A stretch of 64,000 nucleotides of DNA. Source: Nitrosomonas ureae (GTDB lineage: Bacteria > Pseudomonadota > Gammaproteobacteria > Burkholderiales > Nitrosomonadaceae). The notes beneath the pieces were generated by a model. That model was given only the letters and a program-made list of their open reading frames with translations, had not been told where the DNA came from and searched no databases. Positions 11,291 to 20,869 of the stretch are shown here, one piece after another. A program made the position numbers and the translations under genes. The stretch covers positions 1 through 64,000 of the forward strand of contig NZ_FNUX01000016.1 of NCBI RefSeq assembly GCF_900108305.1. The letters run 5' to 3'. Numbering within the stretch: position 1 is the first letter of the stretch; each line of letters opens with the position of its first letter.

Positions 11291-12973
11291 CTAGAAACGA
11301 ATATTATATTGAACGTAAAAAAGATCAGGGGAAATTCCCGGTCTTTGTTTATCCAGGAATTCACCGCGCCACATTTTTGAATAACCCACCAATACATCCT
11401 GGTGACGATTTACGTGGAGATTCAGGCGGAAATCAAGTTCATCCCCGATATGACTGCCCGACTGGCCTGTAACATCCTGCAATGTTGCCTGACCGGCAGC
11501 GTTGTATAAGTAGTCGCGATTATTAGCCAAATAGAAACGATGGTATTGCGTGATGAATGTTATCCATGGCATCGGTTGCATAGTAAATTGGGCGTTGATG
11601 TCATGTATATTCTGGCGTCCGATGCGATCCAGGAAACCCAGGTAGTAATGGCCGAATGGAAACAGCTGATTGAAGGTGTTGCTTCTGCCATCTTTGGAAT
11701 TGCTATCGCCGGAGGCAAAATCATAACGTATCCAGCCCTGCGGGTTCATCGGCAACGGTAAACGATAGCCGAGACCGGTTGCTACGGCAAAAGCGGAAAT
11801 ATCCAGATTGGAGCGCTGACCGAACTGATACATTCCTTCCAGTTCGTACAGGAGATTGTCAAAATTCCCAGCAATGCGGCCGCCTATTGTATGCGTATCC
11901 GCATTGCCTTGCAGAATATTTCCTGCAAGTACATTAGTGGCTGCAAGATTGCGATCATTGATTAAGCTCAGAAAGTAAAGATCGATTAAGTGTCCGGGTT
12001 TTGGCTTATTCGTAGCCCACAAGCCAAAAAAGTTTTGCTGCGTATCCCAATTATCGACATTACCTTTCTCAGTAATCATCGGGCGCGTCCAGAATGCATC
12101 CAGATCCCATTCCGCCGTGCGCCAAAAAGCTTTCACACCCTGGAATGTTCTACGCGTATTAACCCAATCCAGCGTAGAGATCAGTCTTTGCGAGCCATAC
12201 ATAAGCTCTTGCCGGCCGACACGAATGTATGCCGGGCCATTATTAACGGTGGCCAGCTTGATGTCGGCAAACATATTTAAAATATCGGCATGATTCCTGT
12301 CCGTTACCAGCGGAGGCAGTTCAGAGCCAAAAGCGCGTGCGTCAATCAGTTCCGCAAATAAGCGCACACGATCGCGGTACCATAAATCCGCATGAAAACG
12401 TGTACGCAGCAGATGGAAATCGTTATTGGTACCTTCCGCATTCAAGCGGCTGTCGGTTTCATGAGTATAGCGATACCAGAAGCTTCCACCGAAGGATAGC
12501 AGCCAATCACTGGCTAAATGAATTCTCTTGACCGGATCAAACAGGTCTTTTTCATGCTCCGGATTGTCCAGATAACGAAAGTCGATGTCATAGGCCGGCG
12601 TGGTTAAGAGCGCAAACGGTGCATAGGGTGCAACGGGTGGTTTCTCGCGCTTATTGCCGGTAATTAAATCCCATAATGAAAAATAGCCAGGGCCTGCGGG
12701 AGGAAGCATAAATAAGCCGGGGCGTGATGCCGGATAAACCGGAGGTACCTTCGACATATCGAATTGACTCGTAGCAGTTTGCGGTGCTGCAACGGGAGTC
12801 GAACTGGTGCTTGCGGGTGCCGGATTTGTGGCATAGGCCTGAGAAACCAAGCACACAGCCGCCACGATACTAAAGCCGGTATTGAATAATCTGTGTTGCA
12901 TTTTTTTTATCCAATGTATTCTTAGCTCAGCGGAAGGCTCTGCTGAAAAAGAAGACATGCGCGATGAACTCAT
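11291..12973 (-). CDS. Alginate-export-type outer membrane porin
   Basis: A 560-residue secreted beta-barrel protein of the alginate export (AlgE-like) family, with alternating amphipathic strands and a C-terminal aromatic ending (YNIRF) typical of outer-membrane barrels. The conserved segment around LLSFGGSFWYRYTHETDSRL and the following FHLLRTRFHADLWYRDRVR match the family. AGGAG precedes the ATG at 12973 by seven bases, giving a long charged N-terminus before the hydrophobic signal core and the probable cleavage after SQAYA (about residue 48). A later Met at 12901 would give a conventional signal peptide but has no ribosome binding site. Substrate unknown; no alginate biosynthesis genes are adjacent. 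An FNR-type box lies about 200 bases upstream. Confidence 0.85.
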   Translation of the reverse strand: MSSSRMSSFSAEPSAELRIHWIKKMQHRLFNTGFSIVAAVCLVSQAYATNPAPASTSSTPVAAPQTATSQFDMSKVPPVYPASRPGLFMLPPAGPGYFSLWDLITGNKREKPPVAPYAPFALLTTPAYDIDFRYLDNPEHEKDLFDPVKRIHLASDWLLSFGGSFWYRYTHETDSRLNAEGTNNDFHLLRTRFHADLWYRDRVRLFAELIDARAFGSELPPLVTDRNHADILNMFADIKLATVNNGPAYIRVGRQELMYGSQRLISTLDWVNTRRTFQGVKAFWRTAEWDLDAFWTRPMITEKGNVDNWDTQQNFFGLWATNKPKPGHLIDLYFLSLINDRNLAATNVLAGNILQGNADTHTIGGRIAGNFDNLLYELEGMYQFGQRSNLDISAFAVATGLGYRLPLPMNPQGWIRYDFASGDSNSKDGRSNTFNQLFPFGHYYLGFLDRIGRQNIHDINAQFTMQPMPWITFITQYHRFYLANNRDYLYNAAGQATLQDVTGQSGSHIGDELDFRLNLHVNRHQDVLVGYSKMWRGEFLDKQRPGISPDLFYVQYNIRF

Positions 12974-13171
12974 TACAAAACTCCTGTTATTGGGGTGAAT
13001 ACAGTGTTACAGAGGCAAACATCGTTGCTGGCAGAGTACTTTTTGAACAACTTGGGTTGCCATTATAAGCGATAAGCTCTTTTCTTAAAGCCTGGATATA
13101 ATCTCTTTATGGATTTTGATCGGATACTTACTCGTGTTTTATATTAATATCAGTTATATAGAATATAAGTA

Positions 13172-13185
13172 TTGATTAATATCAA
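13172..13185. promoter_or_regulatory. FNR/CRP-family binding site
   Basis: TTGATTAATATCAA is a perfect match to TTGAT-N4-ATCAA, the box bound by FNR, ANR and NO-responsive relatives. It lies between the radical SAM gene and the porin gene on the minus strand, about 200 bases before the porin start. A class II promoter using it would start near 13137, and AT-rich TAATAT-like sequence lies at the right distance for a -10. The likely target is the porin gene. Confidence 0.6.
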
Positions 13186-13257
13186 GGGATTTCATTCTGT
13201 TGTAAATTGGCTACATTCAGATAAATGCCGTCACGGCAAAAAATTTGAATGATGATG

Positions 13258-14118
13258 CTATGGATTAATTTTTACTGCCATGCCCAGCGCTTCAATTCTT
13301 TTTGCGTAAGCTTTTAACCAGGATTCATCCACCGTTGATAGTTGCGCTGCTTCAGGTTGCAGGGATGGTCGCGCTATGCCGTACAATAAAACGCCTTTGA
13401 GTGGAATTTTATTATTAATCAATTGTTGCAAGAAGTTCAAATAAGCGGCTATTTCTTCTTCGGAAGGAGGCGTGGCATTTATTTGGAAAACGCAGGTTTG
13501 CAACCAGGTGGGGCACAATGAAGTGGCTATCCGCAGATGATCATTGATTTTCCTCAGACTGATCGATGTATTGTTGATGTATTGTCTTGCCGCTGCCAAT
13601 GCACGATCGAATTTGAACCAGACTTCACCATTCAATTCAGCCATCTGTTTCAGACCCGCTTGTACAGTAGGCCGGTAAATCAGGCTGCCGTTGGTTATTA
13701 ATACGGTTTTCAGATCTGCCGGTAATGCAAAGTCTTTTCTGACGCGGCCAATCAACTCGATGACTTGATCAAATTCTTTCGCGCTGGTGGGTTCGCCGTT
13801 GCCGGATAAAGCGATATCATGGATTTTTCTGGCTTCGGGGGGGACCTGCTTGTGCATGAAATCGCCATGAATCAAATCGCGCAGGAATGATCGCAATTCG
13901 GTTTCCAGTCTGCCCAGATCAATGCGAGGCGCTGAGCCGCGTGTAAGTTCCGGCACCTGGCAATACACACACCGCCAGTTGCAGGCATTATTAGGATTCA
14001 GGTTAATTCCGATTGAGACGCCACCGGCACGACGCGATATTACCGGATAAACATAGGTGAACCCGGCGCTGTCGCGGCTGTGATTAATGGTATTCAATAA
14101 GTTGGGTTTTGGTTGCAA
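13258..14118 (-). CDS. Radical SAM protein of unknown substrate
   Basis: A 286-residue radical S-adenosylmethionine enzyme. The [4Fe-4S] cluster motif CNWRCVYC (Cys46, Cys50, Cys53) is intact and preceded by GVSIGINLNPNNA; the SAM-binding stretch ALSGNGEPTSAKEF follows. It resembles the uncharacterised radical SAM proteins often found beside 6-pyruvoyltetrahydropterin synthase-like genes. It is divergent from queD with about 40 bases between the probable starts, so a shared regulatory region is likely. It is longer than typical QueE and lacks a clear QueE signature; a role in deazapurine or tRNA modification is only suggested by the neighbour. Confidence 0.85.
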   Translation of the reverse strand: MQPKPNLLNTINHSRDSAGFTYVYPVISRRAGGVSIGINLNPNNACNWRCVYCQVPELTRGSAPRIDLGRLETELRSFLRDLIHGDFMHKQVPPEARKIHDIALSGNGEPTSAKEFDQVIELIGRVRKDFALPADLKTVLITNGSLIYRPTVQAGLKQMAELNGEVWFKFDRALAAARQYINNTSISLRKINDHLRIATSLCPTWLQTCVFQINATPPSEEEIAAYLNFLQQLINNKIPLKGVLLYGIARPSLQPEAAQLSTVDESWLKAYAKRIEALGMAVKINP

Positions 14119-14159
14119 TGTTACAATCTCATTTATTTAGCACTAGTAAAATTGTACCT

Positions 14160-14609
14160 ATGTTAATCACACGCAAGTTGGAATTTGACGCGGGCCACCG
14201 CATTTCAACGCATAACAGCCAGTGCCGGCATTTGCACGGACATCGCTATTGTATTGAAATTACCTTGTCGGGTAACATTATCGCTGATGAAGGTGCAGCG
14301 CAGCAAGGTATGGTCATGGATTTTGCCGCAGTAAAGCAAATTGCAAAATCCACTTTGGTAGACCATTGGGATCATGCATTTCTGGTTTATTCCGGGGATA
14401 AGAAAGTGCTGCAATTCTTGCAATCCATTGAAGACCATAAAACGGTTGTGCTGGATGTTCAGCCTACCGCGGAGAATCTGGCGCTGATCGCTTTTAACAT
14501 TTTAGATGGCGCTTACCAGGATAGCTATGGCAATCATCTGCAATTAGAGCAGGTGCGCTTGTTTGAAACGCCCAATTGCTGGGCCGATGCAGTGCGCGGA
14601 GCACGGTAA
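14160..14609 (+). CDS. queD: 6-carboxy-tetrahydropterin synthase (QueD/PTPS family)
   Basis: A 149-residue enzyme of the tunnel-fold family that converts dihydroneopterin triphosphate to 6-carboxy-5,6,7,8-tetrahydropterin in queuosine synthesis. Zinc ligands His13, His26 and His28 (DAGHR, HLHGH), catalytic Cys22 in SQCRHLHGH, the WDHAFL motif and the pterin-anchoring Glu in LFETPNCWA are all visible. The upstream in-frame ATG at 14109 lies inside the divergent gene, so 14160 is preferred; no ribosome binding site is visible and the mRNA may be nearly leaderless. tatD follows after 21 bases. Confidence 0.92.
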   Translation: MLITRKLEFDAGHRISTHNSQCRHLHGHRYCIEITLSGNIIADEGAAQQGMVMDFAAVKQIAKSTLVDHWDHAFLVYSGDKKVLQFLQSIEDHKTVVLDVQPTAENLALIAFNILDGAYQDSYGNHLQLEQVRLFETPNCWADAVRGAR

Positions 14610-14630
14610 CTTTTAAATTCTTTTACTGCC

Positions 14631-15413
14631 ATGTTTATAGATTCACATTGTCATCTGGATTTCCCCGATCTTGCCAAAGATCTTGATCAACTATTAGTTA
14701 ACATGCAGAAGAACCAGGTTACGCATGCGTTATGCGTCGGTGTCAATTTGCCTGATTTTCCACGGGTACGCGCGTTGGCGGAAACGCATCACAATCTGTT
14801 TGCCTCAGTGGGTGTGCATCCTGATTACGAAGATGAGATTGAGCCACAAGCGCATGAATTGGCAAAGTTGGCTCATCATCCCAAAGTCATTGCTATCGGT
14901 GAAACCGGTTTGGATTATTTTCGCCTGCAAGGAGATATGGAATGGCAGCGGGAGCGCTTTCGCCAGCATATTCGCGCCGCACTGGAAGTAAATAAGCCTT
15001 TGATCATTCATACGCGTTCCGCTGCTGCAGATACTTTGCGCATTATGCGGGAGGAGGGGGCTAGCCAGGTCGGGGGTGTAATGCATTGCTTTACCGAAAC
15101 CCGGGAAGTTGCCGAACAGGCGATTGCAATGAATTTTTACATTTCATTTTCAGGTATCGTGACATTTAAAAACGCGGTTGCATTAAAAGAAGTTGCCAAG
15201 AGCATTCAGTTAGATAGAATGTTGATCGAAACCGATTCGCCTTATCTCGCTCCAGTACCATTTCGCGGCAAACAGAATCAGCCTGCGTTTGTGCGGCATG
15301 TCGCGGAAGAAATCGCACGTTTACGCGCAGCAGAGTTAAATGACATTGCTATCGCTACCACAAATAATTTTTTCAACTTATTTAAAATTCCTAGAAATGG
15401 CTTATCCACTTAG
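14631..15413 (+). CDS. tatD: TatD family metal-dependent hydrolase
   Basis: A 260-residue TIM-barrel phosphoesterase or DNase of the TatD family. Metal-binding features are in order: DSHCHLD at residues 4-10, the Glu in IGETGLDYF, the His in IIHTRSA, the His in MHCFTE, and the C-terminal ETDSPYLAP block. The family acts as magnesium-dependent 3'-5' exonuclease or endonuclease on DNA; the natural substrate is uncertain. It sits directly after queD and its end overlaps the start of the ankyrin gene, so the three are probably cotranscribed. Confidence 0.93.
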   Translation: MFIDSHCHLDFPDLAKDLDQLLVNMQKNQVTHALCVGVNLPDFPRVRALAETHHNLFASVGVHPDYEDEIEPQAHELAKLAHHPKVIAIGETGLDYFRLQGDMEWQRERFRQHIRAALEVNKPLIIHTRSAAADTLRIMREEGASQVGGVMHCFTETREVAEQAIAMNFYISFSGIVTFKNAVALKEVAKSIQLDRMLIETDSPYLAPVPFRGKQNQPAFVRHVAEEIARLRAAELNDIAIATTNNFFNLFKIPRNGLST

Positions 15414-16047
15414 ATTACATATTCTGACTTTATTCATAATCGCATTTCTCAGTTGGCCGCTGACTGTTTCCGCCGGTATTCAGGAAGACTTGATCTGGGC
15501 CATAGAAAAGGGCAACACATTCGAAGTTTCTAAATTGCTCAACAAAGGCGCTAATCCTGATATTTCCGATAATGAAGGCAACACGCCATTGATGATTGCT
15601 GCAAAAAACAAGGATTTGAAACTTGCGCAAATCTTGATTGAAGCGGGCGCCAAACTGGACATTCGGAACGATTATGGCGAAACCGCCATCATGCTGGCCA
15701 GCTATCACGGCCAAACCGAATTAGTAAAGCAACTCTATACTCAGGGTGCGAAAATCAATCATGACGGATGGAATCCTATCATCTATGCCGCATCCGGCGG
15801 ACACTTACAGGTCATTCGGTTGCTGTTGAGTGGCGGTGCCGATATTAATTCGACAACAGATAATGGAACGACGGCTTTGATGATGGCGGTCAGAGAAAAT
15901 CACTTGGATGTGGTTGCCTTGTTACTGGAGAATGGAGCAGATTTGACGGCTGAAAATGAGCATGGCGATAGTGCGTTGGATTGGGCTGAGAAACAAAATC
16001 ATCAGAAAATCGTGAAACTCCTTAAAAGCTATGGCGAATCCAAGTAA
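15397..16047 (+). CDS. Exported ankyrin repeat protein
   Basis: A 216-residue protein with a signal peptide (LRLHILTLFIIAFLSWPLTV, probable cleavage after SAG or VSA near residue 25) followed by about five ankyrin repeats, recognisable from GNTPLMIAA, GETAIMLAS, WNPIIYAAS, GTTALMMAV and GDSALDWAE. It should act in the periplasm as a protein-binding scaffold. The ATG at 15397 overlaps the end of tatD by 17 bases, indicating translational coupling. A longer in-frame start at 15340 lies deeper inside tatD and would bury the signal peptide, so it is rejected. Partner unknown. Confidence 0.88.
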   Translation: MAYPLRLHILTLFIIAFLSWPLTVSAGIQEDLIWAIEKGNTFEVSKLLNKGANPDISDNEGNTPLMIAAKNKDLKLAQILIEAGAKLDIRNDYGETAIMLASYHGQTELVKQLYTQGAKINHDGWNPIIYAASGGHLQVIRLLLSGGADINSTTDNGTTALMMAVRENHLDVVALLLENGADLTAENEHGDSALDWAEKQNHQKIVKLLKSYGESK

Positions 16048-16090
16048 ATCTGTTGTGCGTACTCGTACTATATCCTGGTAAAAATTTGCG

Positions 16091-16831
16091 ATGCAATCCT
16101 TACATGGAAAAGTTGCTATTGTCACAGGTTCCGCCCGAGGAATCGGGGCGGAAATTGCGCTTACACTGGCTGGGGCGGGTGCAAAAGTTGTCGTCAATTA
16201 TGTAAAAAACAAAATGGCGGCGGATAAAGTTTGCGCGGCTATTGCCAAGGCAGGCGGCGAATGCAGTGCAGTGCAGGCCGATGTCAGCGATCCGGTGGCG
16301 GTACAAAAGCTTTTCACTACAGCCGCTGAACAGTTTAATCAAGTCGATATTCTCATCAATAACGCCGGAATCCTGTTGTTTAAGGAAATTTCTGAAATCC
16401 GCGACGAAGAATTCGAGCGCATCGTCGATATCAATTTCAAGAGCGTTTTTTATACCTTGCGTGAGGCCGCCGCTAAGCTGGCGGATCATGGCCGCGTTGT
16501 CACCATCTCCAGTACCGTGACGCGCTTGATGTTGCCTAAATACGGTGCGTATGCCGCGACCAAAGCTGCTGTAGAACAGTTAACGCGTATTTTCGCTCGT
16601 GAAACGGGAAAGCGCGGCATTACCGCCAATATCGTTTCGCCCGGCCCTGTCGATACGGAGTTGTTTCGCGCGGGAAAAACTGCAGCAGACATAGAGCGTA
16701 TGTCCGGAATGGCTGCGCTGGGGCGAATCGGCGCAACGGATGATATTGCCCAAGTGGTGTTGTTTCTGGCGAGTGATGAAGCACGCTGGATTACAGGGCA
16801 GAATATTGCTGTCAATGGTGGAATCATTTAG
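16091..16831 (+). CDS. SDR family oxidoreductase
   Basis: A 246-residue classical short-chain dehydrogenase/reductase. The cofactor motif TGSARGIG (12-19), the NNAG motif and the catalytic Ser140/141, Tyr154 and Lys158 (YAATK) are intact. An Asn-Tyr after beta-2 (VVNYVKNK) gives no clear preference between NAD and NADP. It resembles 3-oxoacyl-ACP reductase and glucose dehydrogenase-like enzymes; the substrate cannot be deduced. It is followed within about 20 bases by alanine dehydrogenase in the same direction, so the two are probably cotranscribed. Confidence 0.92.
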   Translation: MQSLHGKVAIVTGSARGIGAEIALTLAGAGAKVVVNYVKNKMAADKVCAAIAKAGGECSAVQADVSDPVAVQKLFTTAAEQFNQVDILINNAGILLFKEISEIRDEEFERIVDINFKSVFYTLREAAAKLADHGRVVTISSTVTRLMLPKYGAYAATKAAVEQLTRIFARETGKRGITANIVSPGPVDTELFRAGKTAADIERMSGMAALGRIGATDDIAQVVLFLASDEARWITGQNIAVNGGII

Positions 16832-16852
16832 TGAATGGGATCGGTAAATCAA

Positions 16853-17968
16853 ATGCGTATCGGCGTACCTAAGGAAATTAAAATTCATGAATCCCGTGTA
16901 GGGCTGACACCAACCGCGGTGCGCGAGCTGGTTTCGCATGGCCATCAGGTCATGGTGCAAAAGAATGCCGGAATACAGATTGATTTGGACGATGGCAAGT
17001 ACCAAAGCGCAGGCGCGGAGATCGTGGAGACGCCGCAGGAGATTTACGCCAAAGCGGATCTGATTGTTAAGGTCAAGGAACCGCAGTCCACTGAGATTCC
17101 GCTGCTGCGTCAAGGTCAAGTACTATTCACCTATCTGCATCTTGCACCTGATCCAGTACAAACCCAGGGATTGATGGATTCCGGCTGTATTGCCATTGCT
17201 TACGAAACCGTTACCGATAGCTTCGGCGGCTTGCCGCTGTTGGCACCGATGAGTGAAGTAGCCGGACGTATGGCGATTCAGGCGGGCGCCCATGCATTGG
17301 AGCTGGATCAGGGGGGCCGCGGTATGTTGCTCGGGGGCGTGTCCGGTGTTCCTGCTGCGCGTGTCGTAGTCATTGGTGGAGGTGTGGTTGGCACCAATGC
17401 CGCACGCATTGCCATGGGTGTGGAGGCGCATGTCACAGTGCTGGATAAATCGATCCATCGCTTGCAGCAACTGGATTTCCAGTATGGTTCCAGAATCAAT
17501 ACCGTGTTTTCAACCGTGGATGCGCTGGAAGAACATGTTTCAAGTGCCGATCTGGTTATCGGTGCCGTGTTACTGCCGGGAGGCGCGGCGCCCAAGCTGG
17601 TGACGCATGAAATGGTTAAACGCATGAATCGTGGTACTGTTCTGGTCGATGTTGCGATTGATCAAGGAGGGTGTTTTGAGACTTCCAAACCGACTACGTT
17701 AGCCAATCCCATCTTTACCATCCATGGCGTGGTGCATTATTGTGTTTCCAACATGCCGGGAGCGGTTGCCAGGACTTCAACTTTTGCATTGAATAATGCA
17801 ACCTTGCCATTTGTAGTGGCACTTGCCAATAAAGGTTACCGTAAGGCACTCATGGAAGATGTGCATTTGCGCAATGGCTTGAATGTTTATCAGGGCCGAT
17901 TGACGCATGAAGCAGTGGCGCGCGATCTGAAATTGGAATACACGCCTGCGACGGCTGTATTGGATTAA
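16853..17968 (+). CDS. ald: Alanine dehydrogenase
   Basis: A 371-residue NAD-dependent enzyme that interconverts L-alanine with pyruvate and ammonia. The N-terminus MRIGVPKEIKIHESRVGLTP, the catalytic-region Lys and His within VKVKEPQ and TYLHLAPD, and the Rossmann loop VVIGGGVVGTNAARIA are characteristic. An in-frame ATG at 16835 adds six residues unlike the family, so 16853, which gives the usual family length, is chosen. In an ammonia-rich organism the enzyme could assimilate ammonium as well as degrade alanine; this is inference. A terminator-like stem follows at 18051. Confidence 0.95.
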   Translation: MRIGVPKEIKIHESRVGLTPTAVRELVSHGHQVMVQKNAGIQIDLDDGKYQSAGAEIVETPQEIYAKADLIVKVKEPQSTEIPLLRQGQVLFTYLHLAPDPVQTQGLMDSGCIAIAYETVTDSFGGLPLLAPMSEVAGRMAIQAGAHALELDQGGRGMLLGGVSGVPAARVVVIGGGVVGTNAARIAMGVEAHVTVLDKSIHRLQQLDFQYGSRINTVFSTVDALEEHVSSADLVIGAVLLPGGAAPKLVTHEMVKRMNRGTVLVDVAIDQGGCFETSKPTTLANPIFTIHGVVHYCVSNMPGAVARTSTFALNNATLPFVVALANKGYRKALMEDVHLRNGLNVYQGRLTHEAVARDLKLEYTPATAVLD

Positions 17969-18050
17969 GTTTTACGGCTTGAGCGCCATTGCTGACTATT
18001 CAACTCATAACGTTATTAAGCTTATGAAGTTGTGTCAGATATGACCTTCT

Positions 18051-18086
18051 GGAATCGTCAGAAGCGTGATTAACGATTCCTTTAAA
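18051..18086 (+). terminator. Terminator-like hairpin after ald
   Basis: GGAATCGT (18051-18058) pairs with ACGATTCC (18073-18080), an 8-pair stem with a 14-base loop, followed by TTTAAAT. It is placed 83 bases after the ald stop and before the next same-strand gene, as expected for a transcription terminator. Confidence 0.5.
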
Positions 18087-18137
18087 TAAACGATAAATCA
18101 GGGTTTCTTCGATTAACTCACCATATGGGGTTTATTC

Positions 18138-20519
18138 ATGCGGGTGTTTCGTCCATGCATGTATTTTGTAAGTTTGTTTTTTTTATTGTCTGCATGTCAA
18201 GTTAATAACACTCTACTTCCCAGCATTGCGCCTGCGCCCGCGCCAATTCCGATTGCTTTGCCAGCGCCCGTCGACAATCCGGTTTCCTATGCTGAAGAAA
18301 TCCGGCCGATTCTTGAGAAAAAATGCGTGACATGTCACAGTTGCTACGACGCGCCGTGCCAGCTTAACCTGGAAGGCACAGAAGGGTTGTTGCGCGGCGC
18401 TTTCCGTGAATCAATCTACGGCGGACCACGAACCGAGGCGATGCAACCCACCCGATTGGGTGTTGATGAACAGACCATTTCCGGTTGGCGTGAGCGCGGT
18501 TTTTATTCTGTGCTGCAAGCTGGGAATGAACGGTCGGAAGCGTTAATATCCGGCATGATTTCTCTGGCGAAGCAGTTTCCTTTTCCACCGAACAGTAAAT
18601 TGCCGGATTCCATTGAATTGGGCATTAACCGGAAGAATCAGTGTGTCTCTAGTGAAAAATTTGCGGATTATGCGCATGAACGCCCACTCAGTGGCATGCC
18701 ATTTGCAGTAACCGGCCTTAGCGATCAGGAGTATTCCCTCCTGGCTGGATGGGTCAAGCAAGGTGCGGTGATTCCGGATGAGCCTATCATGCTTACAAGT
18801 GATGAAAAAAAGGTCATTAAGGAGTGGGAGGCGTTTTTCAACCAGGATGGAAATCGCCACAAGCTTGTGGCGCGCTGGTTGTTCGAACACCTGTTTGTGG
18901 CATCTCTGTACTTTCCTGAACTGGAGGGGGAGCTGCGTTTCTTTGAGATATTACGCTCATCGACACCATCTGATGCGGATATCGAACCGATTGCCACCGT
19001 CAGTCCGAATGACGATCCCGTGGTACCGTTCTTTTACCGCCTGCGTCCAATCACCGGCAGCATCGCGCACAAGCGGCGTATTCCTTATCCCTTGCACCAG
19101 AAAAAACAACAGAGAATCAATGCGCTTTTTTTTAATAAGCCCTGGCCGATGGGAAATTTACCAGGTTACAGTTATACAGAGCGCGCCAATCCATTTGTGA
19201 CGTTCGCCGATATTCCAGCTCACGCCCGCTATCAGTTTATGCTGGATGATGCGGAATATTTCGTGCGTACTTTCATTCATGGTCCGGTTTGCCGCGGACA
19301 GATTGCTACCGATGTGATACGAGACCATTTCTGGGCATTGTTTCAGGATCCGGAGTCCGATCTTTTTGTAACCGATGCTTCTTATCAACGCGAAGCTATT
19401 CCTTTGCTGGCAATGCCAGGACAAAATGATGACCTGCTCGCAATGGGCGAAAACTGGTTGCGTTATCTTAAACGGCATAATGACTATCAGGCGTTGCGGC
19501 AGAATCAGTATGTATCGCAACAACCACAAGGCGCTTCACTCGCGCATATATGGGATGGCTCGGGTAAGAATAAGAATGCTCTGTTGACCATTTTTCGTCA
19601 CCACAATAGCGCTTCGGTGGTTGGAGGACTTGTTGGAGATATTCCACAGACGCTATGGTTAATGGATTATCCATTGCTTGAGCGAACTTACTATGAGCTC
19701 GTGGTCAATTTCGATGTATTCGGTAACGTTGCGCATCAGCTATTGACCCGGCTGTATTTTGATCTGATACGTAACGGTTCGGAACATAACTTCATGCGCT
19801 TGATGCCTGCCGGTCAACGTGAAACCATTTTGCATGACTGGTATCAGGATTTGGGTAAACTGAAATTCGGAATTGTTTATGAAAAGATTGATGATGAATC
19901 GCCATCGGCCGAAATTTTCACCACCGAAAATCCGAAACAAGAATTGGCGCATAGGATTCTTTCCCGTTTTCAATCTGTTAATGCCGTGCCGTCCGATCCA
20001 TTGAATCGTTGCCAGAACGCAAATTGCAACCGGCCGGATGAGCCGCGGTGGGTACAAAGCGCAGACGCAGCTTTATCTACCCTTGTAGCACGGCCTGCAG
20101 CCAGGTTGAGTGGCATCAAGCAATTGCCGGAGGTGACATTTATACGTGTCACCAATGAGAAAGATGAGCGCACTGTATATACATTGTTGCGAGATCGCGC
20201 ACATAGCAATGTTGCTTTTATTCTGGGGGAGGAATCAAGGTATCAGCCAGATAAGGATCAGCTTACGATATATCCGGGCATCACTGGAAGCTATCCTAAT
20301 TTTATCTTTGATGTGCCTGTCGCCCAAGTTGGGGAATTTGTCACATTGCTTGGCAATGCCGGGAAAATGGAGCATTTCGAGCATATTGTAGAAACCTGGG
20401 GGGTGCGGCGTACACATCCGCAATTTTGGGAAATTCTACATGACTTTACTGCCTGGCAGAGCGAGAGACAACCCTTGATGGCGGGTATATTCGATATCAA
20501 CCGTTATGAAAATTTTTAA
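18138..20519 (+). CDS. cti: Fatty acid cis/trans isomerase (heme c lipoprotein)
   Basis: A 793-residue periplasmic enzyme that converts cis- to trans-unsaturated fatty acids in membrane phospholipids, a rapid rigidifying response to solvents and heat. The signal peptide ends in the lipobox LSAC with Cys20, followed by a Pro/Ala-rich linker and the cytochrome-c-type motif CVTCH (Cys63, Cys66, His67) that the family requires. Length matches known Cti proteins. Heme attachment would depend on the ccm operon at 48709. It appears monocistronic. The lipoprotein anchor is predicted from sequence only. Confidence 0.9.
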   Translation: MRVFRPCMYFVSLFFLLSACQVNNTLLPSIAPAPAPIPIALPAPVDNPVSYAEEIRPILEKKCVTCHSCYDAPCQLNLEGTEGLLRGAFRESIYGGPRTEAMQPTRLGVDEQTISGWRERGFYSVLQAGNERSEALISGMISLAKQFPFPPNSKLPDSIELGINRKNQCVSSEKFADYAHERPLSGMPFAVTGLSDQEYSLLAGWVKQGAVIPDEPIMLTSDEKKVIKEWEAFFNQDGNRHKLVARWLFEHLFVASLYFPELEGELRFFEILRSSTPSDADIEPIATVSPNDDPVVPFFYRLRPITGSIAHKRRIPYPLHQKKQQRINALFFNKPWPMGNLPGYSYTERANPFVTFADIPAHARYQFMLDDAEYFVRTFIHGPVCRGQIATDVIRDHFWALFQDPESDLFVTDASYQREAIPLLAMPGQNDDLLAMGENWLRYLKRHNDYQALRQNQYVSQQPQGASLAHIWDGSGKNKNALLTIFRHHNSASVVGGLVGDIPQTLWLMDYPLLERTYYELVVNFDVFGNVAHQLLTRLYFDLIRNGSEHNFMRLMPAGQRETILHDWYQDLGKLKFGIVYEKIDDESPSAEIFTTENPKQELAHRILSRFQSVNAVPSDPLNRCQNANCNRPDEPRWVQSADAALSTLVARPAARLSGIKQLPEVTFIRVTNEKDERTVYTLLRDRAHSNVAFILGEESRYQPDKDQLTIYPGITGSYPNFIFDVPVAQVGEFVTLLGNAGKMEHFEHIVETWGVRRTHPQFWEILHDFTAWQSERQPLMAGIFDINRYENF

Positions 20520-20587
20520 CATTGTTGATAATTCGATTCGATGAATCTGATTCGTAGCTATTGATTACTTCAAAGCTTTTTATTGCT

Positions 20588-20869
20588 ATGCAACCTACTG
20601 TTATTATCAATCAGCATCGGAATACAGCATTAATTGTTGCTTCAAGCGGGAAGAAACTGCTCGTCATTAAATTGGGTAAAGGAAAATTGGCGGTAACTTC
20701 ACTTTCTTCAGCAGAGATTAAAGATCAAGGTTATATCGTCAGTAATTATTCACCTAAATTGGCCGCGCGTTCTTATTTGCAACATGGTGCGGGTGTGGGT
20801 GAAAGGGCCAGAAAATACCTGGAAAAGATTGCTCATAGCGAATTTTCGGATAAACTGATTTTTACATAA
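20588..20869 (+). CDS. Hypothetical protein, 93 residues
   Basis: I do not recognise this family. It is a small soluble protein without a signal peptide or membrane segment, starting MQPTVIINQHRNTALIV, with a basic middle section and alternating hydrophobic strands in the first half and helices in the second. It follows cti in the same direction. The in-frame ATG at 20561 lies close to the end of cti and adds nine residues; neither start has a clear ribosome binding site. Real coding is suggested by its composition and the clean frame, not by homology. Confidence 0.5.
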   Translation: MQPTVIINQHRNTALIVASSGKKLLVIKLGKGKLAVTSLSSAEIKDQGYIVSNYSPKLAARSYLQHGAGVGERARKYLEKIAHSEFSDKLIFT

